The notes below the pieces were generated by a model that saw only the letters and a program-made list of their open reading frames with translations, ran no database searches and was not told where the DNA came from. The position numbers and the translations under genes are program-made. From NCBI GenBank assembly GCA_910588755.1, contig CAJUQZ010000044.1, forward strand, positions 1 through 12,262: DNA of 12,262 nt, read 5' to 3'. Shown one piece after another: positions 6,731 to 12,262 of this stretch. Within the stretch, counting starts at the first letter, position 1. Each line of letters begins with the position of its first letter. This DNA comes from an uncultured Lachnospiraceae bacterium (GTDB lineage Bacteria > Bacillota > Clostridia > Lachnospirales > Lachnospiraceae).

Positions 6731-7118
6731 CGTTCATATTGCTTTTCTCCCGCAGCTTCTGGACAAACGCCTCATGCTCCATATCCTTCTCCAGCTCCCA
6801 TGCACAGCTTGCGCATAGCGGAATCTGTTTTACCATTTTACAGATGTCAAGACAAACTGGTAAATATTCTTTTCCCGGCATATACAGCCATCTGCCACAG
6901 GAGGCACAGCGCAGGCAGTTGTGATTTTCAATCAGCGGATAACTGATCAGATGCTCCCTATGGGCAGTGTCCTTGTCTGTCAATGCAAGCTCTAGGGGAA
7001 ACAACGCTTCCAACCGCTCTTCTATTTCTTCTTTTATCGTTCCGCTCTCTGCCTCGAAATAATCCTCACGCGGTATTTTCAGTGAATAGCTGACTGTTAT
7101 CATAAGCTCCATTTTCAT
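6711..7118 (-). CDS. Small cysteine-rich, probably zinc-binding protein, unrecognised
   Basis: This 135-aa protein has an N-terminal part of about 60 residues with a charged helix, then a cluster of seven cysteines: C68, C71 and C74 in CLRCASC, C89 and C93 in CLDIC, and C102 and C105 in CASC. The spacing CxxCxxC ... CxxC fits a zinc ribbon or treble-clef-like knuckle, but I do not know the family. The last residues, GGLERE, and the stop codon lie in the tandem repeat array, so the C-terminus may have been replaced when the repeat expanded or inserted. The ATG at 7118 is only 4 nt from GAGG; the ATG two codons later (7112) has better spacing and may be the true start. The gene follows the 125-aa gene by 44 bp with no clear promoter between, so they are probably cotranscribed. 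Confidence 0.68.
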   Translation of the reverse strand: MKMELMITVSYSLKIPREDYFEAESGTIKEEIEERLEALFPLELALTDKDTAHREHLISYPLIENHNCLRCASCGRWLYMPGKEYLPVCLDICKMVKQIPLCASCAWELEKDMEHEAFVQKLREKSNMNGGLERE

Positions 7119-7162
7119 CCTGCCTCTTTCTCAATTATCATTTCCCCCAGGTGCCCGTGCGC

Positions 7163-7540
7163 CTAAAAATCCGAATATCCCAGTGCCTCCAAAACGGCGT
7201 CCCCATCTCTGATTTCAAACTCACCGTCGTCTGTGGCATCACAGCAGCAGGCAAATACATACGCGATTATTTGTCTGGCAAAATAAGGTCTGCACAGATT
7301 GAGTACGCACTGCTCACCTTTGTATAAACAAATTGTACCCCCCGCCAGATAGGCGTCTATCTTCATATTCGGTGCATATTTTGTAAAGTACACCCGCACC
7401 TTCAGCCGCTGATTTTCTCGCGGAACAAACAGATAATAGGAATATGGATAATTGGAAAAATCCATCTCATCAAAATAATAGTTCCACAGATATTCTCTGC
7501 CATCCACAACAATATACCTTAATTTTTTTCGGTTCTTCAA
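7163..7540 (-). CDS. Small protein with TTG start, unrecognised
   Basis: This 125-aa protein starts with TTG at 7540, seven bases after GAGAGG, and is preceded by the best promoter in the window. It opens with a basic stretch (MKNRKKLRY) and then aromatic-rich strands such as YYFDEMDFSNYPYSYYLF, which suggests a small beta-rich domain. Three adjacent cysteines occur at 98-100 (FACCCDATDD), with others at 71, 78 and 83. No membrane segment or signal peptide is convincing. I do not recognise the family. The gene is the first of a likely two-gene unit with the cysteine-rich gene downstream. Its size and acidic C-terminus would suit an immunity-like protein, but no toxin gene is present to support that. 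Confidence 0.68.
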   Translation of the reverse strand: MKNRKKLRYIVVDGREYLWNYYFDEMDFSNYPYSYYLFVPRENQRLKVRVYFTKYAPNMKIDAYLAGGTICLYKGEQCVLNLCRPYFARQIIAYVFACCCDATDDGEFEIRDGDAVLEALGYSDF

Positions 7541-7568
7541 CGCAACACCTCTCGCAAATCCTTATCTG

Positions 7569-7597
7569 ATTATCCCACAAAAAACATTTGTTGTCAA
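7569..7597 (-). promoter_or_regulatory. Strong promoter for the 125-aa gene
   Basis: On the minus strand a perfect TTGACA (7592-7597) and GATAAT (7569-7574) are 17 bp apart. The -35 box begins 2 bp after the stop of the 120-aa gene, so the signal is fully intergenic. Transcription should start near 7562, giving a leader of about 20 nt. Confidence 0.8.
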
Positions 7598-7598
7598 T

Positions 7599-7961
7599 TT
7601 ATCCTTCACACTGCGCACGCTCATACTGTTCAATAAAGTTATCTACGAGAAATTTGTCAATCTCATCCAGACGATCATAGCGCTGGTTAAAGCAGTCTAA
7701 TGCTGCCGGTGCTTGGACCAGATATAGCGCAGCTGTCGCCAGATGTCCCATCTGATATGGTCCTATTACCTTATAGCCATCTAATATAGAAGCAAGCAAG
7801 ACCAGCTCCCTGATGATAGATTCATCGCAATATCTTCTCTGTATGGCCGTATATACAGCCAGTCCAGCAACATTCCATTTCTTGCTGCGCAGTGCGCACG
7901 CTAGTTCTTCATTTTTGATAGAATCATCTTTTAACTTCTCAAACATCTCATCATATGCCAT
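7599..7961 (-). CDS. Small all-helical protein, unrecognised
   Basis: This 120-aa protein appears to be entirely helical. It has an acidic, amphipathic start (MAYDEMFEKLKDDSIKNEEL), then paired helices around WNVAGLAVYTAIQRRY, ELVLLASILDGYK and MGHLATAALYLV, and ends in an acidic helix. The pattern resembles two or three HEAT- or TPR-like hairpins, which would point to protein binding rather than catalysis; this is inference, as no signature motif is present. The start is supported by AGGAGA 8 nt before the ATG. The preceding gene ends 90 bp upstream without a clear terminator, so it may share that transcript; I see only weak promoter-like sequence in the gap. Confidence 0.68.
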   Translation of the reverse strand: MAYDEMFEKLKDDSIKNEELACALRSKKWNVAGLAVYTAIQRRYCDESIIRELVLLASILDGYKVIGPYQMGHLATAALYLVQAPAALDCFNQRYDRLDEIDKFLVDNFIEQYERAQCEG

Positions 7962-8051
7962 TGATCACTTCTCCTGTTCTGTAATATATTTGGGTACTTA
8001 GCCTGGAGCTTGTATGAAAAATGCTCTAATATTGCAAAGACAACCGAATTG

Positions 8052-8363
8052 TTATAAGCGATTGCCCTTTTCATCCCTGATCTGCCCGGGATAATTCCTG
8101 TAATTTATTTCAATCAAACTACCCTCCTGAAAATGCCTGTTTTGATCCTTTCTGACCTTTATGATTCTCATGGCACAGGCATGATATTCTTCATAATCTG
8201 GGTCTATCGCATCCAGACTATTGTCCGTCTCATAACATGTATCCGCCTGGACTTCAATGATATCCCCATTTGCATATTCAAGAACATATGTTTGATTGCC
8301 ATTCTCACTAATTGCCCGAAATAACCCCTCCATTACCCGCTTTTCCCTGTCAGAAAAATACAT
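8052..8363 (-). CDS. Small acidic protein behind a structured leader, unrecognised
   Basis: I place the start at the ATG at 8363, giving 103 residues beginning MYFSDREKRVMEG, because GGGGAGG lies 7 nt upstream. The same frame is open back to 8522 without a good start signal, and that extension is leader. The protein opens with a charged helix, then strands around QTYVLEYANGDIIEVQADT, an acidic turn (AIDPDYEEYHACAMRIIKV) and a basic end. It has the look of a compact beta-sheet domain with no membrane segment or known motif. It is the first full-size gene after the promoter at 8716-8744, and the long leader suggests its synthesis is controlled after transcription starts. Function unknown. Confidence 0.65.
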   Translation of the reverse strand: MYFSDREKRVMEGLFRAISENGNQTYVLEYANGDIIEVQADTCYETDNSLDAIDPDYEEYHACAMRIIKVRKDQNRHFQEGSLIEINYRNYPGQIRDEKGNRL

Positions 8364-8450
8364 ACACACACCTCCCCATAGCTGGACTACCATCAGACTA
8401 CCAAAGGTATAGCGCCGCAGACCGTGGTAAAACACCGCTTTACATAAAAA

Positions 8451-8490
8451 GCCACATGTTATATACATTTCAATGTACATACCATGCGGC
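8451..8490 (-). promoter_or_regulatory. 40-nt leader hairpin upstream of the 103-aa gene
   Basis: In the minus-strand transcript GCCGCAUG (8490-8483) pairs with CAUGUGGC (8458-8451), with one G-U pair, and the loop itself folds as UACAUU with AAUGUA around two bases. The two ends enclose an almost fully paired 40-nt stem. It lies after the stop of the 22-aa leader ORF and before the ribosome binding site of the 103-aa gene. No U-tract follows, so it is not a plain terminator; a translational or processing role fits better. Confidence 0.55.
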
Positions 8491-8499
8491 TTCGATTTA

Positions 8500-8568
8500 T
8501 CATGAAGACTTTCTGCAATCACTTCCGATTACCGCATAGCCAAATAAGACCTTTCGTCCTACGGCCAT
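8500..8568 (-). CDS. Leader ORF, 22 aa, with strong ribosome binding site
   Basis: The ORF encodes MAVGRKVLFGYAVIGSD followed by CRKSS. AGGAGG ends 5 nt before its ATG, the strongest such site in the window, so ribosomes very probably load here. A small hairpin (AGGAC with GUCUU around GAAAG, 8560-8546) lies inside the ORF. The stop overlaps a second ATG (ATGA at 8503-8500) that opens a 14-codon frame into the 40-nt hairpin. This arrangement resembles leader peptides that control a downstream gene. I do not recognise the peptide. Confidence 0.42.
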   Translation of the reverse strand: MAVGRKVLFGYAVIGSDCRKSS

Positions 8569-8583
8569 GACTCCCTCCTGTTC

Positions 8584-8676
8584 CTACCGGGAATGAAATG
8601 TGACCGCAAGCTGAAAAATCTGATACTGCTGCATAATCAAAATAGATAGCCTATAATTCATGTCCCGCTTCAACAT
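8584..8676 (-). CDS. Leader ORF, 30 aa, hydrophobic centre
   Basis: The peptide begins MLKRDMNYRLSILIMQQYQ and ends FHSR. AGGAG lies 9 nt before the ATG, and the ORF starts about 33 nt after the predicted transcription start, so it is the first frame ribosomes would meet. The centre is moderately hydrophobic but too short for a confident membrane helix. It has no agrD-like cysteine and so is not an obvious signal peptide. It could be a leader peptide, a small functional protein or chance. Confidence 0.36.
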   Translation of the reverse strand: MLKRDMNYRLSILIMQQYQIFQLAVTFHSR

Positions 8677-8715
8677 ACCTCATCTCTCCTGCCTTTAAAT
8701 CTGTAAATTGGTGAC

Positions 8716-8744
8716 AGTATAGCACAGTTTTTTCCAAAAGACAA
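8716..8744 (-). promoter_or_regulatory. Promoter for the leader ORFs and the 103-aa gene
   Basis: TTGTCT (8739-8744) and TATACT (8716-8721) are 17 bp apart on the minus strand. Transcription should start near 8709 and give about 345 nt of leader before the 103-aa gene. The -35 box departs from consensus at two positions, which leaves room for an activator; possible LytTR half-sites lie 23-46 bp upstream of it. Confidence 0.65.
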
Positions 8745-8766
8745 GCCTTTTGCATCTCAACATCTC

Positions 8767-8790
8767 AACAGTTAAAACGAAACAGTTAAA
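8767..8790. promoter_or_regulatory. Direct repeats resembling LytTR half-sites
   Basis: AACAGTTAAA occurs exactly at 8767-8776 and 8781-8790. ACAGTTAAA agrees at 8 of 9 positions with the half-site known for AgrA-type LytTR regulators, and a LytTR regulator gene ends 56 bp away. The copies are 14 bp apart instead of the usual 21-22 bp. A further tandem repeat, CATCTCAA twice, occupies 8753-8768 next to them. The placement upstream of the promoter at 8716-8744 suits activation. Confidence 0.4.
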
Positions 8791-8797
8791 GCAACAA

Positions 8798-8815
8798 TGA
8801 AATACAATAATTTCA
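8798..8815. repeat. AT-rich dyad after the response regulator gene
   Basis: TGAAAT and ATTTCA pair around the 6-nt loop ACAATA. It lies between the regulator's stop codon and the direct repeats. It has no GC pairs to speak of and no T-run after it, so I do not call it a terminator. Confidence 0.3.
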
Positions 8816-8846
8816 ACACAACAATTTCATAAACAATCCCAAATCA

Positions 8847-9572
8847 CTATTCCTCACAATAATACCCAAAATATTTCTCGCGCAGGGGCTGGTAGGAACC
8901 CCTTGGCAGATAGATTCGCTTCCCATTGTCCATCTGCAGCTCCTGTGCATTGAGACTGTCCACATGCTCCAGATTCACAATGTAGGCAACACCTACCCTT
9001 GAGAACTCGCGATACCCAGAAAACATCCCGTACACCTCCGCCATCGTCCGGCGCAGTCCATACTGCGTGCCATCGGACATGTACAGATACTGTGTCTTTC
9101 CCTGCGCCTCACAGTACACAATATTGCTGACAGGCACGCGCTGAATCCTTCCATCGATGCGCAACAGCAGGTATTTTTTGCGCGTATCCTTCATTTCCCC
9201 CAGAATCTTATCCAGCACGGGAAACAGTCTCTGTTCTGACACTGGCTTCACCAGATACTGTATGGCCTCCACGCCAAAGGCATCAAGCGCATGCTCCCTA
9301 GACATGGTGAGAAAAAGGATTCTGCTACTATTTCCCATTTCCCGCAGCTCCCTGGCCGCCTCAATACCCAGCTTTTCTGGCATGTATATATCCATCATTA
9401 TTAGATCCGGATCGTATTTTCCCGCCTTGATCCTGTCAATCAGCTCATCTGCACACGCGAAGCATTCTATCGCAAATTCTGTCGCAGAATGTATTGTCCC
9501 ATAACACTTCAGCATCTGTACTGTCTTGTCCAGTTCTGCTGTCTCGTCATCGCAGAGTGCTATCTGATACAT
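8847..9572 (-). CDS. LytTR-family response regulator
   Basis: This 241-aa protein has a receiver domain (about 1-120) followed by a LytTR DNA-binding domain (about 135-235). The receiver keeps its acidic pocket D8-D9, the phosphoacceptor D61 in MMDIYMP, T89 and K109 in the LVKP turn. The C-terminal half shows LytTR features such as the IVYCEAQGKTQYLY strand pair, the FSRVGVAYIVNLEHVDSL core and the basic IYLPRGSYQPLREKYF end. It should be phosphorylated by the neighbouring kinase and bind paired direct repeats upstream of target promoters. GAGGG lies 7 nt before the ATG, which sits inside the end of the kinase gene (26-bp overlap), so the two are coupled. Similar repeats just downstream make the 103-aa transcript a candidate target. 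No agr exporter or peptide gene is near. Confidence 0.94.
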   Translation of the reverse strand: MYQIALCDDETAELDKTVQMLKCYGTIHSATEFAIECFACADELIDRIKAGKYDPDLIMMDIYMPEKLGIEAARELREMGNSSRILFLTMSREHALDAFGVEAIQYLVKPVSEQRLFPVLDKILGEMKDTRKKYLLLRIDGRIQRVPVSNIVYCEAQGKTQYLYMSDGTQYGLRRTMAEVYGMFSGYREFSRVGVAYIVNLEHVDSLNAQELQMDNGKRIYLPRGSYQPLREKYFGYYCEE

Positions 9573-10917
9573 CCTTTATCCCTCTCTTCTTATCATTTTC
9601 AATTTGGTCCGTCATCGGAATATTCATAATCAGCCGAAATACAAACACCCCGTTGTCATTCTTAAACTCGTATTCCCCATTAAAGCGTTCTGCTGTCTTG
9701 ATGATACTTAACACGCCAATACCGCCTGTAAATTCTGACTTAGGCTGTCCATTTTTCAGCTCCGCCTCTATCTGACAGGTATTCTTGCAGCTGATTACCA
9801 ACTTATTTTTCTTTTGCTTGAGCACCAGATGAATAAAACATTCGCGGTCCGGAAACTGCTTCTTTACTTCCATACAGCCATAAATCGCATTTTCATATGC
9901 ATTTGCAAGAATTGTCACCAGATCGATGTTGGATATTGTCAGATTTCCGCCAAGCTTCACGTCGGGCAAAACCTGGATCTGCTCTTTTCTCGCCTTTCTG
10001 GTATAGGCTGACAGGAGGTTGTTGACCGTCGTGTTGGCACAGATACTCTCCGCTGTATTCACAACCAGCTTTCTGTCATATTCCTCCAGATATTCGAGAA
10101 GCTCCTCATTCTGCCCCCTGCGGGCATACTCTGCAATCACCATATTGTGATGCCTGGCATCGTGGCAAATGCGCCTGCTAGATTCCGCAGACTCCTCCAA
10201 AAGCTCCATGTTGCGCTCTAGCAGTCGGTGATTCATCTGCATCAGCTGGTTTTCCTTCTGGTATTCCCGCTCTTTTCCAATATGCTGGTAGAGCCGGAAT
10301 ACCAATAACTGCAGGGCGCCTGTCAGGAAAAAGTTCATCACAATCTGAAAAAGCCGGTAGGGTGTCTGCCCATTCGTACTTGGATTCAAGATAAACCCGA
10401 TGCCAGAGAGAATACTGATGATCATTACCCCCACACTGAACCTGTCCAGCTCATTTTCCACATAGTACACAAATCCCCTGATGGAATCCTTTATCTTCCT
10501 GTCAATCAGATAGGCCATGCCCGCAATCAATATCCCCCGTGTAATCAGGTCAATCCACACATTTCCGTCGAAAAAAATAATGGAGACCTCTATCCCGCTG
10601 ATCATAAACACCGCAAGCAGGTAAAAATTCAGCGCAAGCTTATACGCTGCCAGATAAACCGGATCCCTACCCATAAAATATGCAAAGACGGAAAAACACA
10701 TATACAGCACAAATGTCACCATCCGCGTATAACTCGACCAGTCAATAATATACCAGACACATGCCAGCACAATTGCGGCTGCGCTGAACATCCCGTAACA
10801 TATGATTGTCCTTTTTCTGTCATATCGCGACTCGCTCATCAGTGAGAACAGCAGTATTGTCCCCGCCAGATTTACCACCATCCGGATAAATGCTACATAT
10901 ACCGAACCTCCTAACAT
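9547..10917 (-). CDS. GHKL-type sensor histidine kinase (AgrC-like)
   Basis: This 456-aa kinase has a membrane domain over the first 210 residues with about six hydrophobic helices, then a coiled coil (about 212-248) and a catalytic part. The H-box reads SRRICHDARHHNMVIAEY: H252 fits the phosphoacceptor of the HD-x-x-x-H type, although most relatives have RHD in place of CHD. The ATP-binding GHKL domain shows the N-box ILANAYENAI around N339-N343 and a G-box in GGIGVLSI near 398-405. It lacks a recognisable extracellular domain, so the membrane part itself probably senses the ligand, as in AgrC. The ribosome binding site is GGGAGGCGGGAG before the ATG. The chemoreceptor gene ends 15 bp upstream and the regulator gene overlaps downstream, so all three form an operon. 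Its signal is unknown; no agrB/agrD lies in the window. Confidence 0.92.
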   Translation of the reverse strand: MLGGSVYVAFIRMVVNLAGTILLFSLMSESRYDRKRTIICYGMFSAAAIVLACVWYIIDWSSYTRMVTFVLYMCFSVFAYFMGRDPVYLAAYKLALNFYLLAVFMISGIEVSIIFFDGNVWIDLITRGILIAGMAYLIDRKIKDSIRGFVYYVENELDRFSVGVMIISILSGIGFILNPSTNGQTPYRLFQIVMNFFLTGALQLLVFRLYQHIGKEREYQKENQLMQMNHRLLERNMELLEESAESSRRICHDARHHNMVIAEYARRGQNEELLEYLEEYDRKLVVNTAESICANTTVNNLLSAYTRKARKEQIQVLPDVKLGGNLTISNIDLVTILANAYENAIYGCMEVKKQFPDRECFIHLVLKQKKNKLVISCKNTCQIEAELKNGQPKSEFTGGIGVLSIIKTAERFNGEYEFKNDNGVFVFRLIMNIPMTDQIENDKKRGIKDVSDSTLR

Positions 10918-10932
10918 AGTCTCCCGCCTCCC

Positions 10933-12262
10933 CTACAAATACTTATCAATCGCCTTCACAGTCTCTAGCAGGCTCACCATCAATCCGCCTGCCTGCTCCG
11001 CCTTATGGCGAGTATCCGCACCAAGCTCCGCCGCCTGCTGTGTGCTGGCTGTCACCTCCTCACTGACCGCCGAGATATGATTTATGCTGTCCACAATGAC
11101 ATTGTTGGATTCGAGAATTTCCTCTATCTTTTTATAAATTTCCCGAACATTTGTGTGTAGCCTCCCCATCCGGCTGCCAATCTCGCCAAACTGCGCACTC
11201 GCATTTGAGATCAGCTCATGTTCTGTTCCTGCCGCCATCATGACATTGTCAACTGTGCTTTTTGCCCCGTCCGCATTGTTCTTTAAGTCATCGACAATTT
11301 TGCGAATTTTTTCCGTGAGCGTTCGTGTCTCATCCGCAAGCGCCCGGATCTCCTCCGAAACTACGGCAAACCCCTTTCCGGCCTCACCCGCCCTTGCACT
11401 CTCAATCGAAGCGTTCAGCGCCAGAAGATTCGTCTGGCTGGAAATCGAAAAAATCTGCTCCGTAATATTCTCCACTGCTTTTGCATTCGCTATCAGTCCT
11501 GCCACAGAAGCCACTACCTGCTCATTGGCCTCCCTTGTCCTTAACGCCTGCGCTAAAAGGTGCTCTACCGTCTGCTGCCCCTCCTGCACAGCCCCTTTTG
11601 AGCGCTCTGCCATCGCAAGCATCTCATCAGACATCTGCTTTGTCTCGCGAATCATACTCTGGATATTCCCGGTCATCACGGTCTGCCTCCCGATGCTTTC
11701 CGCGTTGGTGGTATTCCCCTCCGCGATATCACTAAGCTCTGATACCGTGGAATCCACATACTGGTTGAGCTGCCGGATATGCTCTGCCGCCTCTGCAGCA
11801 TTCTGCCGGACGGAAGCCGCAACCCTAAGCACCTCATCCAAAAGTGCGGTACTCCTCTCTTTTTCCTGGTTGATGCGCTCAATTTTCCTGGCATTATTGT
11901 CATTTGAGATCAACGTGGTACCGCAGAGCACAATCATGTACACCACTGCGGACGCGCCCTGGAGCAAAAGCGACGTAACGTTTAATGGTGCACCCGAATG
12001 CATATGTCCAAGCACTGCCGCGATGTAGAACACGTCAATCACATTGATCGCACCAAATACCACTGCAATCCTCAAAATCAGTTTAAAATCATAGTATAGT
12101 ATGTAAATTACCGTCAGCGGAAATACCATCATGAACACCAGATCGTTTTGCGCGCCAAACACTGCAAGCCCGTAGACAACCATATATCCAACCACGGAGA
12201 CATGTTGAAATGCCAGGCTATCCTTTCTGTGAAAATAAACGGCATAACAGGCCATCATGGAA
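10933..12262 (-). CDS. Methyl-accepting chemotaxis-type receptor, 5' end beyond the window
   Basis: The frame is open to the edge, so the start is missing; the ATG at 12258 lies inside the membrane region and probably is not the true start. About 441 residues are visible. Several membrane helices occupy roughly the first 118 residues, with short connecting loops and no periplasmic domain. They lead without a HAMP domain into a long coiled coil. The hairpin tip, which contacts CheA and CheW, is conserved around residues 265-310 (IFSISSQTNLLALNAS, ARAGEAGKGFAVVSEE). Alternating Ala/Glu/Gln heptads on both sides resemble methylation regions. There is no C-terminal CheR-binding pentapeptide. The stop is 15 bp before the kinase gene. 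Such receptors normally feed the CheA array; here the neighbour is a GHKL kinase, and whether the two interact is unknown. Confidence 0.92.
   Translation of the reverse strand, partial: SMMACYAVYFHRKDSLAFQHVSVVGYMVVYGLAVFGAQNDLVFMMVFPLTVIYILYYDFKLILRIAVVFGAINVIDVFYIAAVLGHMHSGAPLNVTSLLLQGASAVVYMIVLCGTTLISNDNNARKIERINQEKERSTALLDEVLRVAASVRQNAAEAAEHIRQLNQYVDSTVSELSDIAEGNTTNAESIGRQTVMTGNIQSMIRETKQMSDEMLAMAERSKGAVQEGQQTVEHLLAQALRTREANEQVVASVAGLIANAKAVENITEQIFSISSQTNLLALNASIESARAGEAGKGFAVVSEEIRALADETRTLTEKIRKIVDDLKNNADGAKSTVDNVMMAAGTEHELISNASAQFGEIGSRMGRLHTNVREIYKKIEEILESNNVIVDSINHISAVSEEVTASTQQAAELGADTRHKAEQAGGLMVSLLETVKAIDKYL

Noticed and set aside
8364..8522. N-terminal extension of the 103-aa protein to 156 aa
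   Set aside because: The extension has no good start signal, overlaps the 22-aa leader ORF and contains the 40-nt hairpin, whereas GGGGAGG is correctly placed for the ATG at 8363.
8584..8676. AgrD-like autoinducer peptide for the neighbouring kinase
   Set aside because: The 30-aa product has no cysteine or serine thiolactone core and no acidic tail, and no agrB is nearby.
11153..12028. Long plus-strand frame (291 codons) opposite the chemoreceptor
   Set aside because: It is the complement of a well-supported chemoreceptor gene, is rich in Ser and Ala as expected for an antisense reading of Ala/Glu heptads, and has no ribosome binding site.

Overview
The window looks like a chromosomal accessory region from a Gram-positive anaerobe of the Clostridia, most likely a Lachnospiraceae-type gut bacterium. 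The reasons are AGGAGG-like ribosome binding sites before most genes, TTGACA/TATAAT promoters, a 6TM-type chemoreceptor without HAMP next to a GHKL/LytTR two-component pair, and small orphan genes in moderate-GC DNA. This placement is an inference from gene style; no marker gene is present. Every gene I can support lies on the minus strand, so transcription runs from high to low coordinates.

Right part (12262 to 8847): a compact sensory operon. It holds a chemoreceptor cut by the window edge, a GHKL sensor kinase of the AgrC type 15 bp downstream, and a LytTR response regulator overlapping the kinase by 26 bp. No agrB or agrD gene is visible, so the ligand is unknown.

Middle part (8846 to 3654): small genes that are mostly unrecognised. 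Just past the regulator is a repeat-rich stretch with two exact copies of AACAGTTAAA, similar to LytTR half-sites. A good promoter (8716-8744) follows. Its roughly 350-nt leader carries two short ORFs with good ribosome binding sites and a 40-nt hairpin, and it ends at a 103-aa gene. Next come a 120-aa gene, then a promoter with a perfect TTGACA box that drives a 125-aa and a 135-aa (Cys-rich) gene. The 3' end of the 135-aa gene lies in an imperfect ~40-bp tandem repeat array. A macrodomain hydrolase gene follows, translationally coupled (ATGA) to a 193-aa membrane protein. A 279-aa two-TM protein has its own promoter, and an HD-domain phosphohydrolase has a 24-bp near-perfect palindrome in front of it.

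Left part (3653 to 1): a more AT-rich restriction module. A promoter with 17-bp spacing is followed by a leader with a coding remnant and an inverted repeat, then a full-length type I restriction subunit (hsdR). Fifteen bases further on, hsdM begins normally but loses its reading frame after 34 codons, where the sequence no longer resembles HsdM. The module is therefore probably broken or rearranged at the left edge unless an intact hsdM/hsdS lies elsewhere.

No tRNA, rRNA, CRISPR array or recognisable transposase was found.
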